Shown: positions 1 to 6,799 of the stretch, one piece after another
Layout of the letters: the number at the start of each line of letters is the position of its first letter
Position numbering within the stretch: position 1 is the stretch's first letter
NCBI RefSeq assembly: GCF_026341815.1
Contig: NZ_JAPENX010000002.1
Coordinates: 806,001-870,000 of the forward strand
Reading direction: 5' to 3'
Length of the DNA: 64,000 nucleotides
DNA from: Streptomyces sp. NBC_00572
GTDB lineage: Bacteria; Actinomycetota; Actinomycetes; Streptomycetales; Streptomycetaceae
Made by a program: the position numbers and the translations under genes
The notes under the pieces: model-generated
What the model was told of the DNA's origin: nothing
What the model saw: the letters and a program-made list of their open reading frames with translations, nothing else
Database searches by the model: none

Positions 1-348
1 ATGCCGTTCAACTTCGGCGGCAACGGACAGAACATGGGCACCCTGACCGTCCGCGCGGCCGAGGGGCTCAAGACCGCGGTGAAGAACGCGTACGGCTACA
101 GCGACGACCAGGCCTACCGCCACACCGGCATCTCCTCGATGAACGGCGTCACGGACGTGGGCGAGACCATCACCCAGGCCGACTTCCGCACCATCCTCGG
201 CTACGCGCAGCAGCGGCACCTGGCCCGGCTGACCTTCTGGTCCGTCAACCGCGACCGGCCCTGCACCGGCGGCGGCGCCGACACCTGCTCCGGCATCGGA
301 CAGCAGGCCTGGGAGTTCACCCGGATCCTCGCCGCCTACAACGGCTGA
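1..348 (+). CDS. C-terminal part of a GH18 chitinase-like secreted protein (5' truncated by the window)
   Basis: Only the last 115 residues are visible; the ATG at base 1 is probably an internal methionine. The segment has features of the end of a GH18 barrel of the type often joined to carbohydrate-binding modules in streptomycetes: an MPFNFGG stretch, a run naming an 'SSMNGVTDVGETIT' loop, then the block QQRHLARLTFWSVNRDRPC, which matches the conserved last strand of this subfamily (LxFWSxNRDxPC). The catalytic DxxDxDxE motif would lie upstream of the window and cannot be checked. Family knowledge suggests hydrolysis of chitin or a related N-acetylglucosamine polymer outside the cell. It is followed 77 bases later by another secreted glycan-related gene on the same strand, which supports a secreted carbohydrate-degradation locus. 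Confidence 0.75.
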   Translation: MPFNFGGNGQNMGTLTVRAAEGLKTAVKNAYGYSDDQAYRHTGISSMNGVTDVGETITQADFRTILGYAQQRHLARLTFWSVNRDRPCTGGGADTCSGIGQQAWEFTRILAAYNG

Positions 349-425
349 TCCACGGCCCCGGCGCCCCTCCCCTGCGCCTCCGCAGCTCCGTGTCTCTCCC
401 CCTTCCCCTCCGTCCAAGGAGCCCC

Positions 426-2696
426 ATGCCCGCCCCCGCCCCGCTTCCTCCGTGGAACGCCGCGCCCCGGCGCCCCGCCCGTGCCCGTCCGCGTCCCCAC
501 CGCCTCGCCGCGGCCCTGGCCACCGGCACGGTGCTCTGCTCGGCCCTCGTCGCGCTCTCCCCCGCCTCCGCCGCACCCGCCGCCAAGGCCGGGATCACGG
601 CGGCTGCCGAAGTCCCCACCGGCCTGGTCACCGTCGTCAACTCCGGCAGCGGCAAGTGCCTCGACGCCCGCGCCGCCTCGACCGCCAACGGAACCGCCGT
701 CCAGCAGTACGCATGCAACGGCACCACCGCCCAGCAATGGAACATCGCACCCACCTCCGACGGCCACGTCCGGATCGGCAGCAGCACCGACTCCGCCCAG
801 GTCGTCGACGTGAGCGACGTCTCCACCGCCGACAACGCCGCCGTCCACCTGTGGACCTACGGCGGCGGCCTCAACCAGCAGTGGCGGGCCGTCGACGAGG
901 GAGGCGGCGCCTTCCATCTCGTCAACCGCAACAGCGGGAAGTGCCTCGACGTCCCCGCCGCGTCCACCGCCGACAGCGTGCAGCTCGTCCAGTACACCTG
1001 CAACGGCACGGCCGCCCAGCGCTTCCAGGTCACGCCCGTCAGCACCGCGCCCGGGGACGTCGACCTCGGGCCGAACGTCGTCGTCCTCGACCCCTCGATG
1101 CCCTCCGCAACCGTCCAGGGCCGCCTGAACACGATCTTCCAGCGCCAGGAGACCAACCAGTTCGGGCCGGAGCGCTACGCCGTCCTGTTCAAGCCGGGCA
1201 CGTACAACAACGATGTCAACGTCGGCTTCTACACCCAGGTCCTCGGGCTCGGCCAGTCGCCCGACGCCGTGACGATCAACGGCGCCGTGCACGTGGAGGC
1301 CGACTGGTTCCCGCCGCAGAACGCGACCCAGAACTTCTGGCGCGGCGCCGAGAACCTCTCCGTCAACCCCACCGGCGGCACCGACCGCTGGGCCGTGTCC
1401 CAGGCCTCGGCGTACCGCCGGATGCATGTGCGCGGCAACCTCGAACTGAGCGACGGCGGTTGGTCCAGCGGCGGATTCATGGCCGACACCAAGATCGACG
1501 GCCAGGTGCGGTCCGGCACCCAGCAGCAGTGGCTGACCCGCAACTCCCAGCTCGGCTCCTGGACGGGGTCGAACTGGAACATGGTCTTCGTCGGCAGCCA
1601 GGGCGTCCCCGGCACGAGCTTCCCCAATCCGCCGCACACGACCGTGGACCGCTCCCCCGTGGTCCGCGAGAAGCCCTTCCTCACCGTGGACGCCGCCGGC
1701 GCCTACAAGGTCGTCGTGCCCGCCCCGCGCACCGACTCCACGGGCACCACATGGGCGGCCGGCGGCACCCCCGCCGGGACCCAGCTGCCCATCGACCGCT
1801 TCCACATCGTGAAGCCGGGCGCGACCGCGGCCCAGATCAACGCCGCCCTCGCCGCGGGCAAGGACCTCCTGGTCACCCCCGGCGTGTACCACCTCAACGA
1901 GACCCTCCGGGTCACCCGTCCCGACACCGTGGTCCTCGGGCTCGGCCTCGCCACCTTCGTCCCCGACAACGGCGTCACGGCCATGACCGTCGCCGACGTC
2001 GACGGGGTGAATATCGCGGGTGTCCTCTTCGACGCCGGTACGGTCAACTCGCCGACCCTGCTGGAGCTGGGCCCCGCCGGATCGTCCGCCTCCCACGCCA
2101 CCGACCCGACCTCGCTCCACGACGTGTACTTCCGCGTCGGCGGCGCGGCCGTCGGCAAGGCCACCACGAGCCTGGTCGTCAACAGCGACCATGTCATCGG
2201 CGACCACCTGTGGGTCTGGCGCGCGGACCACGGCACGGGCGTCGGCTGGAACACCAACACCGCCGACACCGGCCTCGTCGTCAACGGCGACGACGTCACC
2301 ATGTACGGCCTGTTCGTCGAGCACTACCAGAAGCACCAGACCGTCTGGAACGGCAACCGCGGCCGGACGTACTTCTACCAGAACGAGATGCCGTACGACC
2401 CGCCCAACCAGGCCGCCTGGATGAACGGTTCGACCCAGGGCTACGCCGCCTACAAGGTCGCCGACTCCGTCACCAGCCACCAGGCCTTCGGACTGGGCAG
2501 CTACTGCTACTTCAACGTGAATCCCGGCGTCACCGCCGAGCACGCCATCGAGGCCCCCAACCGTCCCGACGTGCGTTTCCGGAGCATGGTCACCGTCTCC
2601 CTAGGAGGGACCGGCACGATCCGGCACGTCGTCAACGACCGCGGCGGCCCGTCCAACTCCTCCACCAACGTCGCGAACCTGGTGAGCTACCCATGA
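426..2696 (+). CDS. Secreted CBM13 (ricin-type lectin) plus right-handed beta-helix protein
   Basis: Start chosen at the ATG preceded by AAGGAG four bases upstream, giving 756 residues; an upstream GTG at 390 lacks such a site. A basic, proline-rich N-terminus is followed by a hydrophobic stretch ending in an Ala-rich cleavage region, a likely signal peptide. Residues about 60-205 form a ricin-B/CBM13 trefoil with three QxW-like repeats (QQW, QQW, QRF) and paired GKCLD motifs. The remaining 540 residues are rich in short strands and NG/DG turns (for example GVYHLNETLRV and VLGLGLATF), as in pectate-lyase or GH55-like parallel beta-helices. Related streptomycete proteins are often annotated as 'adenylyl cyclase' or coagulation-factor-like, which the sequence does not support. 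A polysaccharide-acting role outside the cell is inferred; the catalytic residues are not identifiable by eye. Its stop overlaps the next start (ATGA). Confidence 0.75.
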   Translation: MPAPAPLPPWNAAPRRPARARPRPHRLAAALATGTVLCSALVALSPASAAPAAKAGITAAAEVPTGLVTVVNSGSGKCLDARAASTANGTAVQQYACNGTTAQQWNIAPTSDGHVRIGSSTDSAQVVDVSDVSTADNAAVHLWTYGGGLNQQWRAVDEGGGAFHLVNRNSGKCLDVPAASTADSVQLVQYTCNGTAAQRFQVTPVSTAPGDVDLGPNVVVLDPSMPSATVQGRLNTIFQRQETNQFGPERYAVLFKPGTYNNDVNVGFYTQVLGLGQSPDAVTINGAVHVEADWFPPQNATQNFWRGAENLSVNPTGGTDRWAVSQASAYRRMHVRGNLELSDGGWSSGGFMADTKIDGQVRSGTQQQWLTRNSQLGSWTGSNWNMVFVGSQGVPGTSFPNPPHTTVDRSPVVREKPFLTVDAAGAYKVVVPAPRTDSTGTTWAAGGTPAGTQLPIDRFHIVKPGATAAQINAALAAGKDLLVTPGVYHLNETLRVTRPDTVVLGLGLATFVPDNGVTAMTVADVDGVNIAGVLFDAGTVNSPTLLELGPAGSSASHATDPTSLHDVYFRVGGAAVGKATTSLVVNSDHVIGDHLWVWRADHGTGVGWNTNTADTGLVVNGDDVTMYGLFVEHYQKHQTVWNGNRGRTYFYQNEMPYDPPNQAAWMNGSTQGYAAYKVADSVTSHQAFGLGSYCYFNVNPGVTAEHAIEAPNRPDVRFRSMVTVSLGGTGTIRHVVNDRGGPSNSSTNVANLVSYP

Positions 2697-3955
2697 GACG
2701 ACACCTGATACGGCTCCTCGGCCTGATGGCCCTCGTCCTCGGCGCCGTCGCACCCGCCCAGGCGGCCCCGGCCGCACCGGAGTTCAAGGTACTCGCGTTC
2801 TACAACGGCACCTGGGACGCGGCCCACATCGACTTCGTCAAGGAAGCCAACGACTGGTTCCCGCGCACCGCGGCCGCCAACAACTTCAGCTACACGGCGA
2901 CCACCGACTGGAACCTGCTCGCCAACGGCGGCGTGGACGCGTACGAGGTCGTCGTCTTCCTCGACGACGCCCCGCAGAGCGCCGCCCAACGCGCGGGATT
3001 CGAGCGGTACGTACGGGGCGGCGGCGGCTGGCTCGGCTTCCACGTCTCGGCGTTCACCACCAACGCCTCGGGCTGGAACTGGTACTACAACCAGTTCCTG
3101 GGCAGCGGGAACTTCCGCTCCAACACCTGGGGCCCGACCACGGCCCTCGTGCGCACCGAGAACGCGACCCACCCCGCGGCGGCCGGGCTGCCCGCGACCT
3201 GGACCTCGGCCGTCAGCGAGTGGTACAGCTGGTCGAACAACCTGCGAGCGAACCCGTCCATCAAGGTGCTCGCCTCGGTCGACCCGGCCGGCTTCCCGCT
3301 GGGCACCGACCCGAACCAGACCTGGTACAGCGGCGACTACCCCCTCGTGTGGACCAACACGCAGTACCGCATGCTGTACGCCAACTTCGGCCACAACGCC
3401 ATGAACTACAACACCGACACCCGGCTCTCCTCCACCTTCGCCAGCCCCACCCAGAACCGTCTCCTGACCGACGGCCTCAAGTGGCTGGCGGGCACCGGCA
3501 CCACCCCACCGCCGGGCCCCTTCCCGGGGGACTCCTGGTACGCGCTGGCCGCCGAGGCCAACGGTCTGTGCGTCGACGTCCGGGCGGCGGGCACGGCCAA
3601 CGGCACGCCCGTCCAGCAGTACACCTGCAACGGGACCCAGGCCCAGCAGTTCCGCTTCACCCCCACGACCGACGGCTACAGCCGCATCGGCGTCCGCCCC
3701 GCGCCCCAGCAGGTTCTCGACGTCACCGACCGGTCGACCGCCGACGGCGCGCCCCTGCAACTGTGGTCCTCGTCCGGCGGCACCAACCAGCAGTGGCTGC
3801 CGGTGGCCGAAGCCTCCGGCCGGTACCACTTCGTCGCCCGCCACAGCGGCAAGTGCCTGGCCACCACCGGCACCGGCACGGTCGGCGTCCCTCTCGTCCA
3901 ACGCCCCTGCGACGGCTCCCCGTCGCAGAGCTTCCGGCCCACCGCGGTGCCCTAG
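2693..3955 (+). CDS. Secreted ThuA-like domain protein with C-terminal CBM13
   Basis: This 420-residue protein begins at the ATG that overlaps the preceding stop by four bases, so the two genes are translationally coupled. A short signal peptide (hydrophobic core, then AQAAPAAP) is followed by a ThuA/trehalose-utilisation-like domain (about 30-270) with the class I glutamine-amidotransferase-like fold signature VVVFLDD, then GWLGFHVSAF and FGHNAMNY. A proline-rich linker leads into a CBM13 trefoil (about 280-420) with QQF, QQW and QSF repeats. The lectin resembles that of the neighbour closely (NGTxVQQYxCNGTxAQQ), which suggests a shared glycan target. ThuA domains are often found with glycan-active enzymes but their reaction is poorly defined. 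The TAG stop falls exactly inside the CTAG target of the adjacent insertion sequence, so the protein is intact despite the insertion. Confidence 0.8.
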   Translation: MRRHLIRLLGLMALVLGAVAPAQAAPAAPEFKVLAFYNGTWDAAHIDFVKEANDWFPRTAAANNFSYTATTDWNLLANGGVDAYEVVVFLDDAPQSAAQRAGFERYVRGGGGWLGFHVSAFTTNASGWNWYYNQFLGSGNFRSNTWGPTTALVRTENATHPAAAGLPATWTSAVSEWYSWSNNLRANPSIKVLASVDPAGFPLGTDPNQTWYSGDYPLVWTNTQYRMLYANFGHNAMNYNTDTRLSSTFASPTQNRLLTDGLKWLAGTGTTPPPGPFPGDSWYALAAEANGLCVDVRAAGTANGTPVQQYTCNGTQAQQFRFTPTTDGYSRIGVRPAPQQVLDVTDRSTADGAPLQLWSSSGGTNQQWLPVAEASGRYHFVARHSGKCLATTGTGTVGVPLVQRPCDGSPSQSFRPTAVP

Positions 3956-3972
3956 GCCGTGTCCGTAAAGTC
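3956..3972 (+). repeat. Left terminal inverted repeat of the IS5-like element
   Basis: Seventeen bases pairing with 4824-4840 at 14 positions; the core GTGTCCG and AAAGTC segments are identical. CTAG precedes it. Confidence 0.85.
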
Positions 3973-3992
3973 GATCGCTCGTTGCTCTGTTC

Positions 3993-4825
3993 GTGGTGCG
4001 TCGACATGAACTGACGGATGAGTCGTGGGCGTTGATCGCTCCTTTGCTGGCGCCGGGCCGGATGGGCCGGCCGGTGCGGGACCGGCGCCAGGTGGTGAAC
4101 GGGATCCTGTGGAAGTTGTCCACCGGGGCCGCCTGGCGGGACCTGCCCGAGCGTTACGGCCCGTGGAAGACGGTCTACGAACGCTTCCGGCACTGGTCGG
4201 CCGACGGCACCTGGGACCGCCTCCTGGCCCACGTCCAGCAGCACTCCGACGCCGTCGGTCAGGTCGACTGGACGATCGTCTGCGTCGACTCCACGACGGT
4301 GCGAGCCCACCAGCACGCGGCCGGCGCCCGAAAAGGGGGCCCTGGGAAGGGGAAGCCCTCGGCCGGTCACGCGGCGGGCTGACCAGCAAAATCCACCTGG
4401 CCTGCGACGGACAGGGCCGGCCGCTGGCGTTCACGCTGACCGGTGGGAATGTGAACGACTGCACGCAGTTCGAGCCGGTCATGGACCGGATCAAGGTCGC
4501 CCGGCCGGGGCCGGGACGGCCCCGGACCCGGCCCGGACGCGTCGTCGCCGACAAGGGTTACTCGGCCCGCAAGATCCGCGCCTACCTGCGCAGGCGCGGG
4601 ATCGCCTGCACGATCCCGGAGCGGATCGACCAGATCAACGGACGCATCCGCCGCGGCGAAAGCCTTTGTCGCCTCGACAAGGCCGCCTACCGGCGGCGCA
4701 ACGTGGTCGAGCGCTGCTTCAGCTTGCTCAAGCAGAACCGGGCCCTGGCCACCCGCTACGACAAACGCGCCGCCCACTTCCAGGCCATGGTCACCCTCGC
4801 CTGCCTACGGCTCTGGCTCCCATGA
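3993..4825 (+). CDS. IS5-family DDE transposase made by -1 frameshift of two overlapping ORFs
   Basis: The first frame (GTG 3993 to 4382) encodes the N-terminal DUF4096-type domain (LTDESWALIAPLLAP, GAAWRDLPERYGPW) and the first catalytic aspartate in VCVDSTTVRAHQHA. The second frame, open through to 4825, carries ALGRSRGGLTSKIHLACD, the second aspartate in VVADKGYSARKI and the glutamate in VVERCFSLLKQNRALATRYDK. Joining them needs a shift of -1 near 4330-4340, where the sequence CGAAAAGGGGGC provides slippery A and G runs. Fusion there gives the ARK-x-RGP-EALGRSRGG order common in actinobacterial IS5 transposases. All three DDE positions are present, so the element may be active. A simple indel mutation is the alternative to programmed frameshifting. 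Confidence 0.85.
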
Positions 4826-4840
4826 CTTTCCGGACACCCC
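4824..4840 (-). repeat. Right terminal inverted repeat of the IS5-like element
   Basis: Complement of the left end with three mismatches; overlaps the last codon of the transposase and is followed by CTAG at 4841-4844. Confidence 0.85.
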
Positions 4841-4844
4841 CTAG

Positions 4845-5035
4845 GGGGTGTCTTGTCGATCAGGCCGGGCTCGCGACGCCTGGCACCGCGCCTCGCCGCG
4901 TTGTCGTCGGTCGGCATGGCTCCGCCATGCCTCCCTCCTCCGCCTTGCGATGCGTCCCCTCGGCCCCTGCGGGCCTGGGGAGACCCCATGCACCAGCCGC
5001 CGCTCCCTGATCCGGCCTGATCGACAAGACACCCC
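4845..5035. mobile_element. Non-coding MITE-like element with perfect terminal inverted repeats
   Basis: A 191-bp segment is flanked by CTAG on both sides (4841-4844 and 5036-5039). Including the CTAGs its ends are perfect 28-base inverted repeats (4841-4868 and 5012-5039), starting GGGGTGTCTTGTCGATCAGG. It has no credible gene; the interior holds further hairpins such as GGCATGGC/GCCATGCC at 4913-4931. The first eight bases of the ends (GGGGTGTC) equal the right end of the neighbouring IS5-like element and the CTAG target is the same, so it was probably mobilised by a related transposase. Confidence 0.85.
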
Positions 5036-5103
5036 CTAGGCACCACACCCGCACCGAGGCCCCCATTCGGAGGCACCCCACCCACACGGTTCACCCTTCC
5101 GGC

Positions 5104-5126
5104 GCCGCCGCCCCCCGGGCGGCGGC
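5104..5126. terminator. GC-rich hairpin before the MFS gene
   Basis: A 9-bp perfect stem, GCCGCCGCC/GGCGGCGGC, with a 5-base loop and no T-tract. It lies between the mobile elements and the MFS gene and may block read-through or shape the leader. Confidence 0.4.
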
Positions 5127-5167
5127 CTCGGCATGCACGCCCGGTGCCCCGGGACGATCATCCGTAC

Positions 5168-6754
5168 ATGGCAGGTACTCCCCCACTCCCCGCTCCGACC
5201 GGCACCATCACCGAGGCGCCCCGCCAGAAGCTGGCGCTCGCGGCCATGCTCTTCGCGGTGTCGATGACCTTCATCGACCAGACCATCGTGTCGATCGCCG
5301 CCCCGAGCATCACCGACGAGCTCGGCCTCTCCGCCTCCGGAATGCAGTGGGTCGTCAACGCCTACCTGCTCTCCCTCGCCGCGTTCTTCGCGCTCGGCGG
5401 CCGGCTCTCCGACCTCTTCGGACACCGCCTCGTCATGCTGATCGGCACCCTGGTCTTCGTCCTCTCGTCAGTGCTGTGCGGATGTGTGCCGACCGGCGGC
5501 CTCGCACAGACCTGGCTGATCGTCTTCCGTGCCACCCAGGGTCTCGGCGCCGCCCTGATGTTCCCGGCGGCGCTGGCCGTCGTCATCGCCGTCTTCCCCG
5601 TCGAGCGACGAGGCCGGGCCCTCGCGCTCTTCTTCGGGCTCTCCGGCGCCCTCACCGCCGTCGGCCCCCTGCTCGGCGGCTGGCTGACCGCGTGGACCTG
5701 GCGGGCGATCTTCTGGGTCAACGTGCCGGTGGCCGTCGTCGCCATCGTGCTCGCCCTGCTGGCCCGGATCCCCGAGAGCCGTCGGTCCGAGCGACTGGAC
5801 GCCGTCGGCGCCGTGCTCGTCGCCGTCGGGATGGGTCTGAGCGTGCTGGGCTTCCAGCAGGCCTCGTCCTGGGGCTGGGGCAGCTTCGCGACCTGGGCCT
5901 GTGTCATCGGCGGCCTGCTCGTTCTGGTGCTCTTCTTCGGTTACGAGCGGCGCACCACCCACCCGCTGATCGACTTCGACGTCTTCCGGGACCGGGCCTT
6001 CACGGTCGACAGTCTCGTGCTGTTCTTCGCGATGCTCGCCTTCGTGCCGGTCTTCTTCTTCTCGTCCGTGTACGCCCAGGTGTCGCTGAGCGCCTCGCCG
6101 AACCAGGCCGCGCTGTTCCTGCTGTACTTCTTCATCGGCTTCGGCATCGCCTCGCAGTGGGGCGGCAGGATCCTCGACAAGCGCGGTGCCCGGCCTGCGA
6201 TGAAGCTCGGCTGCGCACTCGGCGCGGTCGGGTTCTACCTCTGGGCCCAGAAGATGACCGACCTGTCGATGCACGACCAGTGGCCGTACGCGGCCATGGC
6301 GGGCGCCGGCATCGGCTTCCTGCTCGCGCCGGCCTCCACCGACGCCGTCAACCGGGCCATCGGCGCCTCGTACGGCGAGGTCACGGGGATCACCCAGACG
6401 ATCCGCAACTACGCGGCCGCCATCGGCATGGCCGTCTTCAGTACCCTGCTGGCCCATGTCTCCACGGACCGCATCACCGCCACGCTCCAGGACCGCGGCC
6501 TGCCGGCGGCCGAGGCCTCAGCCACCGCGGAGAAGGTCGCCGAGGCGGTCACCGGTCACCCGGACGGCCAGGGGCCGACCGGTGACGGGCCGGTGGCGAA
6601 GGCCCTGCAAGGCGCCGGGGACGCGATCCGGATGGACTTCGCCGAGGCCAACCAGTGGGTGTTCTACGGCATGGCGATCGCCCTGACCGTGGCGTTCCTG
6701 TGCGCACTCGCCCACCCCGGGACGCGGGTCACCGAGCGCACCCCGGAGAGCTGA
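5168..6754 (+). CDS. DHA2-type MFS drug/metabolite exporter
   Basis: The protein (528 residues from the ATG at 5168; a GTG at 5144 would add eight) is hydrophobic throughout with about 14 predicted membrane spans. The first helices carry the 14-TM DHA2 signature: FIDQTIVSIAAPSI in TM1 and the loop motif GGRLSDLFGHR between TM2 and TM3, followed later by RATQGLGAALMFPAALAVV. Family members are proton-driven exporters of antibiotics, dyes or small metabolites; the substrate is not predictable from sequence. No regulator adjoins it. The next gene, a secreted GH89 enzyme, follows after 45 bases and may be co-transcribed, although no functional link is obvious. The start is ambiguous because neither candidate has a strong ribosome site (GGGA 11 bases upstream of 5168). 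Confidence 0.85.
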   Translation: MAGTPPLPAPTGTITEAPRQKLALAAMLFAVSMTFIDQTIVSIAAPSITDELGLSASGMQWVVNAYLLSLAAFFALGGRLSDLFGHRLVMLIGTLVFVLSSVLCGCVPTGGLAQTWLIVFRATQGLGAALMFPAALAVVIAVFPVERRGRALALFFGLSGALTAVGPLLGGWLTAWTWRAIFWVNVPVAVVAIVLALLARIPESRRSERLDAVGAVLVAVGMGLSVLGFQQASSWGWGSFATWACVIGGLLVLVLFFGYERRTTHPLIDFDVFRDRAFTVDSLVLFFAMLAFVPVFFFSSVYAQVSLSASPNQAALFLLYFFIGFGIASQWGGRILDKRGARPAMKLGCALGAVGFYLWAQKMTDLSMHDQWPYAAMAGAGIGFLLAPASTDAVNRAIGASYGEVTGITQTIRNYAAAIGMAVFSTLLAHVSTDRITATLQDRGLPAAEASATAEKVAEAVTGHPDGQGPTGDGPVAKALQGAGDAIRMDFAEANQWVFYGMAIALTVAFLCALAHPGTRVTERTPES

Positions 6755-6799
6755 CCTCCGACCCCCGTCGCCGACCTCTTCCCCCCAGCAAGGAGCCAT

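Larger units (their letters stand above)
3956..4840 (+). mobile_element. IS5-like insertion sequence, 885 bp, flanked by CTAG
   Basis: The element is bounded by 17-bp imperfect inverted repeats, GCCGTGTCCGTAAAGTC on the left (3956-3972) and the complement of GGGGTGTCCGGAAAGTC on the right (4824-4840), 14 of 17 matching. CTAG occurs immediately outside both ends (3952-3955 and 4841-4844), as expected for a target duplication. Inside is a single transposase gene in two overlapping frames. The left CTAG supplies the stop codon of the ThuA-CBM13 gene, and the right CTAG is shared with the adjacent MITE. Size, ends and transposase type fit the IS5 family groups that duplicate a short CTAG/TA-type target. 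Confidence 0.88.

Noticed and set aside
336..2543. Long minus-strand frame opposite the CBM13 beta-helix gene
   Set aside because: Low-complexity Gly/Val/Asp sequence with no domain; the plus-strand gene has a ribosome site, signal peptide and clear lectin repeats.
452..2692. Extension of the ThuA protein far upstream in the same frame
   Set aside because: The upstream part overlaps the beta-helix gene out of frame and is Arg/Pro-rich; the ATG at 2693 gives a proper signal peptide.
5144..5167. GTG start for the MFS gene
   Set aside because: No ribosome site and the added residues are not part of the transporter; kept only as an alternative.
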